A stretch of 60,000 bases of DNA from positions 20,586,001-20,646,000 of the forward strand of contig OU612072.1 of NCBI GenBank assembly GCA_914767715.1, read 5' to 3'. A program made the position numbers and the translations under genes. The stretch's first letter is position 1. Every line of letters starts with the position of its first letter. The notes beneath the pieces are model-generated. The model was not told the origin of the DNA. It saw nothing but the letters and a program-made list of their open reading frames with translations, and made no database searches. This stretch comes from Membranipora membranacea. Lineage: Eukaryota; Bryozoa; Gymnolaemata; Cheilostomatida; Membraniporidae. Positions 26,301 to 37,799 of this stretch are shown here, piece after piece.

Positions 26301-29300
26301 CTCAAATATTGCATTTCAGTATAAAATCTGATCAATCTCACTTCACCATGATCAAGTTAGGTAGTATTTCTCTTGGTTTCCTGCGAGGTTAGCTGATATT
26401 TGTCCGAGGCATGGTGATCTGTCTTGAGGCATGGTGATTTGGCTCTGCTCAGCTTATCTTTAATGCGTCAGCGCTGCTTGTATATTTATGTCTTTATTTA
26501 GTTCTGGGTTAACTCAGATCCTCTTACTTTTGTATTTTACCCGTTTTATTTATGTGTTCCCAAGAAGCAAATTTATTTGCAAAGCTAACCTAATGGGACA
26601 TTTAATTGATTGTTGAACAGGAAAAAGCCTTACTATTTGCGATTAATTTACAAAGCAGACTTTCACTTTTTTGAATTATCTAATCTATTAGGACTAATCT
26701 TATTGAAAATCATAGATCCTGTCTTTCTAAGTTGGAACAATAAGCTGCAAAAGTATGAATTGATTACTATAAGGGCAGCAATAATTGTCTGGTTTGGTTT
26801 TACACCCCACTGGGCTTCGTAGATATACATTAGGTTTCTTCTTTTCATTGCGCTTATGGGTAAACTTATGATCACAAATAGAAAATTTATGTTAGGACTT
26901 CACTGGTATCTTTGAGGAGGCTTGGGAGTTCAATGTGACAATCTTTGCTTACACTATTTCAGTCACCAAACATAGGCTAGCCTTTATTTAAGACTTGACC
27001 TATATTGAAATGATTCTTTTTACTTATATCATAGAAAGCCACAAATTTGTAGAGGAAAATTGCTTTTATCGGCATTTACCACAATTTGTTCCATATATGA
27101 CTCAATTTGCGCCATTTTTAGATTTTGAATTGAACTCTTGAAACTGAGCTACAGGACATTCATAGACACAGACACACCAGAAGATCTCATAGATAAACTG
27201 CTATACAGATATAACAAGTTTGCTCACTCTAAAGATGTCTCTAAGAAGAGATTGTCCAGAAACGCCTCCTCCCTCCTCGTCAGAGTTCTGGATGAGCTGA
27301 CGTAAGTCTCATCATTTCGTTATTCTCTTCTCTCGTAATAGTTTATTAGAACGTTGATTCCTTATTTAGTCATTGCGGTGCCTAAAACCGAAGTTAAAGT
27401 AGTATTTGCCTGTAGTTGAGCAGGCTTTTAAGCCTAGTTCACATTGTCCATTGCAGCCAACCCAGACTATGTGAATATAAATAAGACACGATCGAAATGA
27501 GTCTGGGTCAGCAACGGAAAAGTTTGACGCTTAGGAACTTTCCCGTTAATGACACAGACGCATTTCTCATCTTGGTACTATGTGAATACAACATTGGGAT
27601 GATCTGGGACTATCTGGGATCAGTTTTGCAATGTAAAAAAAAGACATACTCTTTCTGGGACCATTTGGGATCAGCATCCCAGATGCCATCCCGACGCTAT
27701 CTGGGACAATGTGAACCAGTCTTTAGTCTCTATATGTACTCACTAAAATTTGAGACACCACAATGGATTTACAAGAGGCATAAATTGGCTGCAGAATCAG
27801 ACATAGATGACGATGAAGGGTTGGTGGTAGCTTGTCACGTGGCTACAAAAAGTAGCTGTGTGACAAGGCTGGGTTGGTGTCAGATCATTTGACATCCTGA
27901 GCAAGATTTCTCTGTAAAACAAAGATCGGAAATAACTTTGATGCTAATTTCACACAACGCTAATTATGTCATCTACCATTATACAGATCCAGCGAACTAA
28001 AAGAGGCTATTAGCCTGAGATTATTGAAGCTAGTCACAGAGTTGGTAAGGGAGGGAGAACTGACGCTCGCTAAGATCGTGAGACGTAAAGTGCTTGAGAG
28101 ATGTGACCCAAATCAGAGCCCTGTTCAGGAACTGCAGATTGTAGCTCCCTCGTCCGGCCCCAAATCTCCATCGTAAGTAAAAGTAGACTGATATACGCAT
28201 GAGGAGTAAAAATCAGCTGAGTTAAGTTCAGCTTCAGGTTTAGCTGACTAGGTAGAATGAAAGGAGCTGAATTAAGTCAGCCCCTTTCATTCTACCTATG
28301 CCGACTTAATGTAAAGGCACTAGGTTCTGGCTAATTTAGGTTGGAGTTTTACTCAATCTTTTTAATATATATAGTTTTAGCCAGCCTTGAATAATGATAC
28401 TTCAAGCTTCTTGGTAATGAAGAACCTTTTCTCTCGCGAATTCTTTACCCCTCTAGGAAATTCATAATCGTGCTGTGCTCAAATATTCAGTCAATGCTTG
28501 ATAGCACATGACTGGCGCAAATTGTCAACGATTCATGTGATTTTAATCACTCCCGGAATGGATCTTTTAATAAGCAATTGATGCTAGCTAGCCTTGTTCA
28601 CGCAGGACACCACAAAAACCAAACCCGTGGCCGCGTGAATAAGGCTAATGCTACCGGATCAAAGATCAGTATGTTTTTTTCTGCAGTTCATTTTCTCTCA
28701 AATTAATGTATACTCTAAGCCCATATCCGAAGTGCCAGACACATAATTACCTGCAGAAAAACTAGCTCAATATAATGAGCTCCCGAGAATATCGATTTGC
28801 ATCTGATCCATCCGCAAAGGTTTCAGCATTCACCATGACCTAGCGTGATTGTGAATGAATAATACTACTGTAAATGCTATCATGAAAAGAGTTTCTCTGT
28901 AGTACCTTTTTAGTACCTTCACATCTCAACTGTGAAAATCACTAGAAACTGAGCTGCAGGCTGTGTATGGGCCTAGAGCACTATTACAAATATTTAGTCT
29001 AAGAACTCAGCATGCTACCAAAGATCTGATTCTCTCACAAGCACTATAACACATGTTCTGTTTGTATTTCCCAGGCGAGTTTTAACGCTGGTGGATTTCA
29101 AGTCACACGAGATTGCCCAGCATCTCACACTTATAGAGACAGACTTCTATCAGAGGTTAGAATTACCTGAGCTTCTCACCTGGTCTAGAGAACAGAACGA
29201 AGAAAAGTAAGTTATACACTCACTTATATTAGACTAAGGACCAATGAGCAACAAAGCTTCTGCGCGGGGTGGTCTACCCTCCAATCCTTCTGGTGCCACG

Positions 29301-32300
29301 TTGTTTTCGGGAAAAACACCTATATATATATACAACACTCTACTAGGACACTTTGACATATCTTATGGGGTATAAATACTAAGCAAAGATATATTTAATG
29401 AACCCATCTTTGGTGAGCTTCTGATGGTAACTGAGGAGGTTTTGATCAGTTACACCGTCTGATTACAAGACCCGAGCAGTGCTCCATTTGACCTAGCCTG
29501 TGGTACAGGTGGACTCAATATGATAGATTGTACAGTAAGGTGTAGATTATATTCGCAAGTCACAGGTGCTGCTGCTAGTCAGTTAAATTTGTGCTCATTG
29601 AGTTCTGTTATCTGAAATATTAATACTAATTGAGACTTCACTCTCAGAATGGTAGGTCATACTCCGGTCATTACTAGGTTCCTTGATTCCGAATTCTGAT
29701 TTCAACTATCTTAATCTGAAAATAATATGCCCATTAGTTGCCAGTTCATATATCGAGGTGTCTTCTCTGAGCTTTATGTAGTTCAGTGAGGCCAACTTTC
29801 ATCGAGATGGAAGCGGTTTTAAGCGTTTCAAATAGGGCATCGTTGACTTTTCCACCCCCACCCCACCATCAACCGTCAATGTAGTGCCATAAACAGGCAG
29901 CAATAGGCAGAGACCGCAGGTGATATCAAATCATGATTATCTGTCCATTTGGAGATGGCTTTCATAGAATCTTTTCAAGCAGGCAGGCTAGCAGTAGATC
30001 AATTATCTGACTACGATTCAAAAAATATGGCCTGTACAAAGTGACCTACACTCAGTCAGCTGTGTACCGAGTATCAGTCATCAGTAATGTTGTGTTTACT
30101 TGCTCTCTACAGGTGCCCCAATCTGGTACAGTTTACGGAGCACTTTAATAAGATGTCATGGTGGTGTAGGAATGTAATACTCAAACCAGACGATCAGGCA
30201 ATCAGAGAGAAATACTTCATCAAATTTGTACATATACTCAAGGTGAGTGTGTAGGGAGAGATTTTATCATTTTATCAGCGTGGATTTGCAAATAGGAATC
30301 AATTATATATTCTATTTTTTATGGCTTAAATGACCAAGGCTAATGGACAAGGAATGGGTTGAGAGACTCATGGATGCCAGATGTAGAATCTTTACGCTTC
30401 ATTACATTGCGTTTTTACATGCACCAGGTATCGCTACCTATATCTCAACACTGGATAGCAGCACAGTAAAGTGACGAGGCATGGAGATTCCAAATCTGGC
30501 ATCCACTAGTCTCTCAGTCCATTCCTTGTCCATTAGCCTTAAAATATGGAACAGTTAAACACAGCAGGTTGTGAGCTTGGAGCATGTGTAGAGAATCAAC
30601 AAATGGAGGGAGGGAGGGGGGAATGTTAGCTAGATTTAGGGTTAGCTATCAGAGCTATTGCTAAACGCGAACTTTTCCTCAAGGGTAGGGTGATTCAAAA
30701 ACAAGATGCTCCAATAGAGTGCTCATCATGTAGTGAGATACGCCTGCCCATTATGTTTTTATGAGAGTGTCACATTTAGTGATCTCTGTGACAAAAGGTA
30801 GAAACACACTGGCGATTATTACGAATCAAACCTTCAAAGCGAAACAGTTGCATCAACGACTACTATTTTTTTTAATCTTTGGTTGCATTAGATGAAACAC
30901 CATTTTGTGGCTGGCAAATAGCTCAGTATCTACTCTTCCAAAATTTGAACAAGATCACGGTTGTAAAATGATAACAACCATGTTTGCATAGACTCACTAA
31001 CGTCTTTTGCTTAGCCAATTCTTTTTGTAATAATTGCCTGTTATGTCCAAGTATCCAACTTAAATCAAGTGACTGTGCCTTGCGTAATTAAATTTTAATC
31101 TTATTCAGCATTTACGGAAACACAACAACTTTAACTCACTGCTGGCGTTACTGAGCGCTCTGGACTCGGCTCCGGTTAGTCGACTCGACTGGCCGAGACA
31201 GGAGAAGGATATGATATCAGAGTACTTCCATCTGATAGATTGTACAAGCAGCTTTAAATCATACCGTACAGCGCTCAGTGAAGCAGAACCTCCCTGTATA
31301 CCTTAATGTAAGTTATATGTCCCTAGTAGAAGTGTGTCAATGATAGGACACAACTCCGTACAGCCTTGTCGAATTAATCTGATCAAACCTTTAAAAAATG
31401 TGAAGAAAATGCATTCTTCAGCAGAAGTGTCCACCATGTTTTATTAGTATGCTTATAGTGACGTACAACAATAAAAGCCCAAAGGTGAGAGAATCAGGTG
31501 TTTTTGTATCTTTCTAGAGTTCTCAGTTTATTTCAGAATACTAGCCTTAGCTCATAAACAGCTGTGGGATTCCGGGTTATGGAGTCACCACATTAACTCT
31601 CCGCTACTGAGATCTGTGCTCACGAGCTCGGTATGATGATGCTCACTATATGACACTGACTTATTTATATGGGATATCATTTGATTCGATCAAACACTTG
31701 ACTCAAGAGCATGCCTTTTAATTCTTATCAAGTTTAACATCAAACACAATTCAACTTAACAATGCATGTATTATTTCTACAAGTCATATTTTCTAGTCAA
31801 TGATGCCATGCATGCTGGATTTAATTCATTTAACTCAATTAGGTGATGGTATAGAAATCCAACCAAATGTTATACTGTGCCATTATTAAATAATAAGGCG
31901 AGTTCTATTTCCCTATAAATATCACTACTGTACAATAAATGAAAATATTATAATAAAAACTGTAAAACTTTCATGTTTAAAAACTGACCTGTCTCCAGAA
32001 TGAAGTTGCAAAACAAAGAGCACTGCTTGACGACCAGAGGGTCGCCAAACAAATCAAATCAATTCAAATCCTTCCAATTCAAATCAATCATCAAATCATA
32101 CTTTCAATTGGTGAACCATGCTCTTATATAGCATGGTTCCAGACACATTAAAAAACTGCTGACGTCAATAAGCAAAAAAAAACAAGATTTAAACACAATT
32201 TTCAATTACCACAAAAAGAGGGTTGATCGGCCGCAAGAGTGGGTTGATCCAGGGTTGATCGGCCGCAAGTGTTGGTTGGTGTAAGTTAGACATCATGCTA

Positions 32301-33952
32301 ATTCTGAATTGTCTCCGTTGGTGCCACCTTTACTGCATTGTCATGGTTGTCACGGTTCTGGCGTTAGGGTGGCACCGGTATTAAGAATAGAATTTAGATT
32401 TGCATATATTTGCCTGTCCCTGATTCGAGGTGATATGCACTAGCTGGTAACTGCGTGTCCTCGAGTCGAGGTTGAGTGTACTGATGATGATGCTAGCTAT
32501 AATATTGGATGTTTTTATTGCGTCTGATGTTGATATAGAAATTATCCTGTTTGCTGCTGTAAATGCGACACAGCCTCTGGCCCAGTTTCAACTGATTTTC
32601 TATCATAGTTGCAAAGAGAAGGTCCTAGAATGGTTCTAATTAAGTTACTGAAGGCACTTTCTTACTGTCGGCAGTTTTGTAAACAAGATAATTTCCCAGG
32701 CTACGTTCTGCAAGCTAGTATGGACAGCCAATGAGATCATTGTCAGATCAGCCCCTCTGTTGAGTGTTTTAATTGGATAGGGTTATGCTAATATTTCCAT
32801 TCTATGAGATGGGTTTAATTCTGTGAAACAAAACTTCTACATTATAAGTATACCCGTGTCAGAAAAGGGCTCACAACTCTCCAGGCTTCTGATAATTTAT
32901 GAGCCACTTGTACACTGCTGTTTCTCAAAGCTTGCTCGGCCTGTGCTAGTCTGATTCTAATGTAGTTGGTCCTGGATGTCTTGCTCAGACAGTAGTCAGT
33001 CGCATTTGCATTTATTTTGTGGTTTTATAACAAGGAGTACCAGCGCTTTATGCGATGTAGGTTCTCATTAGTCAGGGTTGGCTATGGAGTGCTTGGACCC
33101 AGTGACCGTTCAGTAAACAGCTACCCATTGTGGCTTACATCAAGTGGTATATAAATAACCCATTATCATTATTATTAACATAAGAACATTTTTTCTTACA
33201 GCGGTCTGATATTGAACGATATGACTATTTTACGTGTGGGTAACACGTCTAATCTCGCTGACGGGAATATAAACTTTTAGATGAGGTGGCATCTGTTCAA
33301 TGTACTCGAATGTCTGAGGAGATTCCGTAAACCGTAAGTAGATATCTTATAGAACTGGATCTGTACCTACATATAATATGTGTTCTGATATATATATATA
33401 TACATATTGGTGTACTTATATATAAATGAAGGCTTATTATATGATGTGCAAATTTACATATAAATATAAAATTCAAACACATCAGCAGGTACTGATATAA
33501 GTGGAGCATGTCCAGATTTAGCCTTTGTTTATCAGCTTTGTTTTGTGAGACACAACTAGTCGTCATTTGCTTCGGAATATTAAGAATCGAGTTTTCCCAC
33601 TCCGAAAATGGAGGGACACCTTGAGGGTGAAACAAACTTTTAATTGCAATTACTTTCAAAAGTTGCAAAATTTAGTCACAATTGTGGTAACACTAACGTA
33701 ATATGATCTTCGAATCACCATAACGGCTAAATAGGGGGGAGGGGGTGCCAAATCACCACTTGACAATTTTCTCTGTAAATGTGTAAGTTGTTTTCTATCA
33801 TTAGAAATATCTATTTCTCACTTGCTTATATCGCTGTATATTGTAGAGTTTATCCGTTCAAGAAAGATCCAAAGATTCTGCAGTTTTTGGATAACTTTAG
33901 TGATCACAACTCCAGCGATGATGAAATGTGGGAAAGATCCAAAGAGATTTAA
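20377..33952 (+). CDS. RAPGEF1: Rap guanine nucleotide exchange factor 1 (C3G), C-terminal part
   Basis: RAPGEF1 loads GTP on Rap1 downstream of Crk-family adaptors at the membrane. Exons: 20377-20507, 21714-21850, 22129-22256, 23485-23688, 24353-24437, 24936-24989, 27149 (or 27155)-27301, 27987-28172, 29075-29206, 30113-30242, 31109-31307, 33202-33333 and 33847-33952. The first two are unrecognised but phase-compatible. LDMVDVRELL and GGSVDAFVVYP match the region before the REM domain; TFIDTDTPEDLIDKLLYRYN and SSLLVRVLDELT are REM. The catalytic CDC25 part gives SHEIAQHLTLIETDFYQR, PNLVQFTEHFNKMSWW, HLRKHNNFNSLLALLSALDS, ALSEAEPPCIP and FLDNFSDHNSS. An exon carrying the usual EAFLTT motif should lie between 24990 and 27148; I did not find it. 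The frame is broken by an extra base near 23550, by a lost base plus TAA at 31304-31306 (PPCIP should continue YLG), and by TAG at 33278-33280. The N-terminal proline-rich region was not found. Confidence 0.88.
22290..23016. repeat. Poly-G and (AT)n microsatellites in a RAPGEF1 intron
   Basis: A run of about 14 G lies at 22290-22303, just after an exon donor. Alternating TA tracts occur at about 22558-22604, 22833-22858 and 22935-23013. Short open frames rich in Tyr and Ile across this region are artefacts of the TA repeat. Confidence 0.85.
23232..23372 (-). mobile_element. tRNA-like SINE head, degraded
   Basis: On the minus strand an A box (TGGCTCAGTTGGTTGGAGC) is followed about 40 bases later by a degraded B-box-like GGTTTGGTTGCACC. 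It sits in a RAPGEF1 intron. No complete tRNA fold is seen, so it is a SINE remnant and not a tRNA gene. Confidence 0.5.
23548..23688 (+). repeat. 54-bp coding minisatellite in RAPGEF1
   Basis: About 2.7 head-to-tail units of 54 bases lie within one RAPGEF1 exon. Each encodes a module such as AKTTNHHHRKVSTASSS, giving a His- and Ser-rich low-complexity linker. The unit length is a multiple of three, so expansion keeps the frame. The frame change in this exon falls exactly at the start of the array. Confidence 0.8.
24650..24728. repeat. Short inverted repeat in RAPGEF1 intron
   Basis: CATATGTGAGTTTACAT pairs with ATGTATAAACTCATATG, and ATGAATGG pairs with CCATTCAT inside it, giving a hairpin of about 80 bp. 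It is probably a small foldback element. Confidence 0.6.
27433..27720. mobile_element. Terminal-inverted-repeat MITE in RAPGEF1 intron
   Basis: TAGTTCACATTGTCC at the left pairs with GGACAATGTGAACCA at the right. Copies of CTATCTGGGA and its reverse occur inside. A 131-codon open frame starting at 27497 overlaps the element, has no recognisable domain, and is explained by it. I could not define an exact target duplication. Confidence 0.55.
28250..28297. repeat. Hairpin in RAPGEF1 intron
   Basis: AGGTAGAATGAAAGG pairs with CCTTTCATTCTACCT around GAGCTGAATTAAGTCAGC. It lies within a longer stretch of related AGCTGA motifs (28210-28310). Confidence 0.6.
30335..30540. mobile_element. Foldback MITE in RAPGEF1 intron
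   Basis: The left arm AAGGCTAATGGACAAGGAAT pairs with ATTCCTTGTCCATTAGCCTT. The inner blocks GAGAGACTCATGGATGCCAG and CTGGCATCCACTAGTCTCTC also pair. It is about 206 bp and non-coding. Confidence 0.75.
31308..33201. other. Long intron of RAPGEF1 with repeat debris
   Basis: The 1.9-kb intron before the penultimate coding exon contains a foldback arm (TCTAGAGTTCTCAGT near 31513), a tract of degenerate CAAATCAA repeats (32050-32100), a small AACCATGCT/AGCATGGTT hairpin (about 32117-32138) and a repeated GGTTGATCGGCCGCAAG (about 32220-32270). I see no extra exon. Confidence 0.5.
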
Positions 33953-33957
33953 CCATC

Positions 33958-34061
33958 GGGTAACCGCTGATTGGATAATTGCTGAACGGGTAACCGCTGA
34001 TCAGGTAATCGCTGATCGGGTTATTGCTGAACGGGTTATCGCTGATCGGGTAAACCTGATC
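33958..34061. repeat. 15-bp minisatellite directly after the RAPGEF1 stop
   Basis: Seven tandem units of 15 bases, consensus GGGTAAYCGCTGATC, begin six bases after the stop codon. The unit is a multiple of three and one frame stays open across the array (repeats of VTADR/VIAER type). If the stop were bypassed or shifted, a pentapeptide-repeat tail could be encoded. The simpler reading is a 3' UTR minisatellite. Confidence 0.85.
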
Positions 34062-34099
34062 GGTACTCGCTAATCTGACAATGTCAGATCGGGTAATGT

Positions 34100-37000
34100 C
34101 AGATTATAAACAAACTCTATTCTGAGCTACGATAAGTTATTATGGATTGAAATCCTGGTGTATATATAGCGCTCTTATTATTTATGCTCTTATTCTGTAT
34201 CTCCAATTGGTATTACAAACCTGATATGTTTCCTCTGTACATACATGTTATATATTTATGACTTACTGAAGACAATGAGGCTCTGCGCTTCAATTAAAAT
34301 TTTCTTTACATTACAGTTGATACTTGGCTGACTCCCTTGGCCTGCAATTATGGTTCCATTCAGTGTTTTTGGCTAAATCTGCGATTTCAAAGTGCGATTT
34401 TTTATGTATAGGTTGAATCATACTCGTTTTGTTCTCCATGAACGCTTGATCAAACTCTATACTGACAATTCAAAATCAGTCTACTCGGAATTTTGTGGCA
34501 TCAGACTTCAATCCAATCAGCACTGACTCGCCTCCATTCTATTTTCATATAATCATGCGTTTTTGTAACGATTGATGCTGCTGTTGAGTCGACAAAACAG
34601 ACGGCAGGTGTTTTTTATCTTTTAGGCATCTACTTTTTTGTGAGACATATTTGATAAACAACGAGAAAATGAATTTTTTTCTACCCACGGATCGTATCAT
34701 ATCCATATGACCAGTTTTCAACCATATTAACTGTTGAATTAATCATCCTTATTTCCATTTAACTCATTGTCATATACCTCTATAGTTACTGTGCAACATT
34801 TATGTAGACCACGATGTACATACCCAATAACAATCAGCCTTTCTCTTCTCATTCATTTTCTTAAAACTCAATTTAATTTAGACACAACAATTATGACTTG
34901 CACATTAGCTTTGATCATAGCAAAACACTGTCAAATAAAATTTTGATTATATTTATCTGCGCTCAAATATTTAATAATTATGAGGAAAAGTGAGTGGAGA
35001 TAATTGAAGACTATTCCGCTCTATTCAGTCTAGTGCTGTGTCAGATATCATCTGTTGCCATTCAATCCTTTACCTCCAATAGCTAACGTATTAAAATTAG
35101 GTGAGCATGGTGGAGTCTGTATAGCATTAGATCATGTTAGATCCAGTTCTCTTGCGTTCGGAATATCCCCCCCCCCCACCCACCTCTCTCCTGCTAACCA
35201 GCAACGGCTTGTCAGCGGAAGGAGAGCAAACCCGAATACAGGCAACTAGACCCAGTGTAGTATTGACTTTTATATATTGATTTTTTATCATGCTTGATAA
35301 AACACAGACTCATCGGCGCCTACGATGTCACTACTATTCGGTTAGCATAATTGGTTAACATAATTATTAAACTTACACAGATCATTAATTTTATGATAGA
35401 ACTTTCTGAATACTTCCTCGATAAGATATAAAGGTTGGGGAAAATCCTGTTGGCAGTATAAGTTTTTATCACCAATTAAATATTACGCTTGATCAACATT
35501 TGCCTTGAGCTATCTCTGGATGCTGAATCCAAAGCCAGGGTAAATTCACTGAGAGCGGGAATGGACAATTGTGGAGATCAAATGGATGATTGAGTAGGGA
35601 ATTTGTGTGCTTGTATTCAATTAAATTGTTTTATATCTTTTTCCTGTTCATGATTTCCCAAACCCTCGATATTCAGGGCCTATATACCGACTGATCGCGC
35701 CACTTCAGGAATGGAGTCAGAGAGGGAAGGTCGCAGATATATCCCCTAAATTAGTCGTTTATCACCAGTGCACAACAACACCAGGCTCGCCGCCACTTCA
35801 ATCTCTGTAAAGAACCCTACTGCCATACTCTTCTACAGAATAGAATTAGTAAGACCTTTTACATATGTACGCTTTCATATACCAATGAGGAGTAAATATT
35901 ATTAGCTAGAATTAAGTCTAGCTATTTTGGGGACGGTGGTGAATTGATGTCTTCAGATATTCATTTCTATAACTTCAGATATTCATTTGGACAAACACCG
36001 AATTCTCCATGTACATGATAAAAAAATCATACTCAGTCAAAACTCTCAAGTATTACTTGCAATCTCACATTCCCTGTTTTTGAGAAAATGTTGGTGTTAA
36101 AACTCATTAAAATCAGAGTTGTCCTCTCATGAATACATCAGATTAAGTCTGGCATCTTGCCTCTCAGCCTAATCATCCATGGTGGACAGAACTCAGTACT
36201 AGTTCTATACCACAAAAGATGAGAGGTGAGGTTGGAAGATCTCATTGACACAGGAATTCTTTGGCACAAGAAGTTTTTGGGATGAGATGATGGGAGTGAC
36301 TACTGTAATCTATATACAGTGAGTGTGGCTAACGTCCAGACAAATCTGCCTGTCAGCAACATCCGGTGAGAACAGTCAGATATCTAATCTAAAGTTTAGG
36401 AAGTCAGTCAACTCTATATATTGGCTCAAACGAACATTAATGAACAAACTTGAACTGCCTAATGATAGCGACGTTGCTAGTTTCCATCCCAGTAGGGAGG
36501 GGAGGTGGTGACACCGAATGCCTGAGAAGGGAACCAGCAAACGCAAAGGGAGGGCAAGAACTGCTCTATTGTGAACTGACGACTGATCAGAATGTGAGAC
36601 ATCAACATCATAAGTCAACATATTATGAATAATTTGGCACAACTTCCAGCTTTTTTTTTAGCGTGCTTCAAAGCGGCACACTCTCCCAATTATTATCAGG
36701 CTGGCAGTAGATGTTTGATGTCAAAATTGAAAACTGGAAGACTATTTTGTCAATCATGACACCAAACAATGATATCAATTGGGGTGTCAAAATTAATAGA
36801 ACATGTTTGAATAATTCCGTCAATGCGGCCTGGAATTCCAAGAGCGGTCCTGCCAAATTCGGATATCCAGCCCTGGCCCGATACCCTCAGAACACCGGCG
36901 GGTTACGTTATGACATACGCTCTGACATGTTCTATAAAACTTGCACAAAGATTTAAATAGTTGACTTACGATGATGAGAGCTCTACTAAAAGGTTAAGTG

Positions 37001-37799
37001 AACACTAACCTAAGTTTTCTTCCGCCTTTTTACATTTTCTTGAAAGTTTCGCAGCGAAATCATCAAACTTTTTCACATTTTTTTATCTATTTTGCTGCAA
37101 CATTGATAAAATAAAGTAAGTAATAACTGATACAAAATATAGACGATGATGTATTACACAAAATCGTAACACTTTACAAAAATAAGTAAACAGTTCAATG
37201 GTATTTAGAATTGTCAGCTTTTCCAACAGCTACACCATGGAATGGTATGACAGGGACCAGTGAGGAAAAAAAACCACCATTAAATCTACTTGAATCAATA
37301 ACCAAACATCGCTAGTCATAGTACACATGAAGATGAAAGAAGTTTTGATGCCATAGTACCACTTTCAGCTACATGAGTAGTAACACACGACTTCAACCAG
37401 TAAAGTCATTTTTTATTTCAGAAAACTTATTGACTTGGGCAAGACTCTCTCTTAGAAAAATGCAGTTTCATCATCACCATGTAATGTTTGGTCTTCGGAT
37501 ATATGATGTATAATAACGTGACGTAATCATCATAACTAAAGCTCAAATCGATCACATTCTAATGCTCTGAATTACTCAACAACAGTTATGGTATGGAAAT
37601 GTTAATCTCCTTTATATCGGGAGCCATGTATATATAAACTGGTCATTATATTACAAACTGCTTCCAAACTAGTAAAACTAAGGACCAAATGAATAAGTAG
37701 AGGATGAATTCTCCAGGTTTGCCTGCTGGCTGGTACAGTTATATATCCAGATTACGATTGCGTTACGTATTATAGATATAGTGATGATGTATAGTAGAC
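34100..37799. other. Gene-free stretch between RAPGEF1 and AP2S1
   Basis: I see no convincing exon. It should contain the RAPGEF1 3' UTR and the AP2S1 copy 2 3' UTR (a TTTATT, the reverse of AATAAA, occurs near 37412). Overlapping short open frames around 36323-36956 on both strands have no recognisable motif. A C-rich tract lies at about 35166-35178. Confidence 0.45.

Noticed and set aside
27497-27892. 131-codon open frame in a RAPGEF1 intron
   Set aside because: Overlaps a terminal-inverted-repeat element with repeated CTATCTGGGA blocks, which explains the open frame.
31301-33280. Alternative genetic code explaining in-frame TAA and TAG in RAPGEF1
   Set aside because: The TAA coincides with a lost base, other genes end at normal stops, and TGA, TAA and TAG each interrupt different genes. 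Mutation or sequence error is simpler.
36323-36956. Cluster of short open frames on both strands
   Set aside because: No shared domain, no consistent splice sites, and frames overlap on opposite strands.
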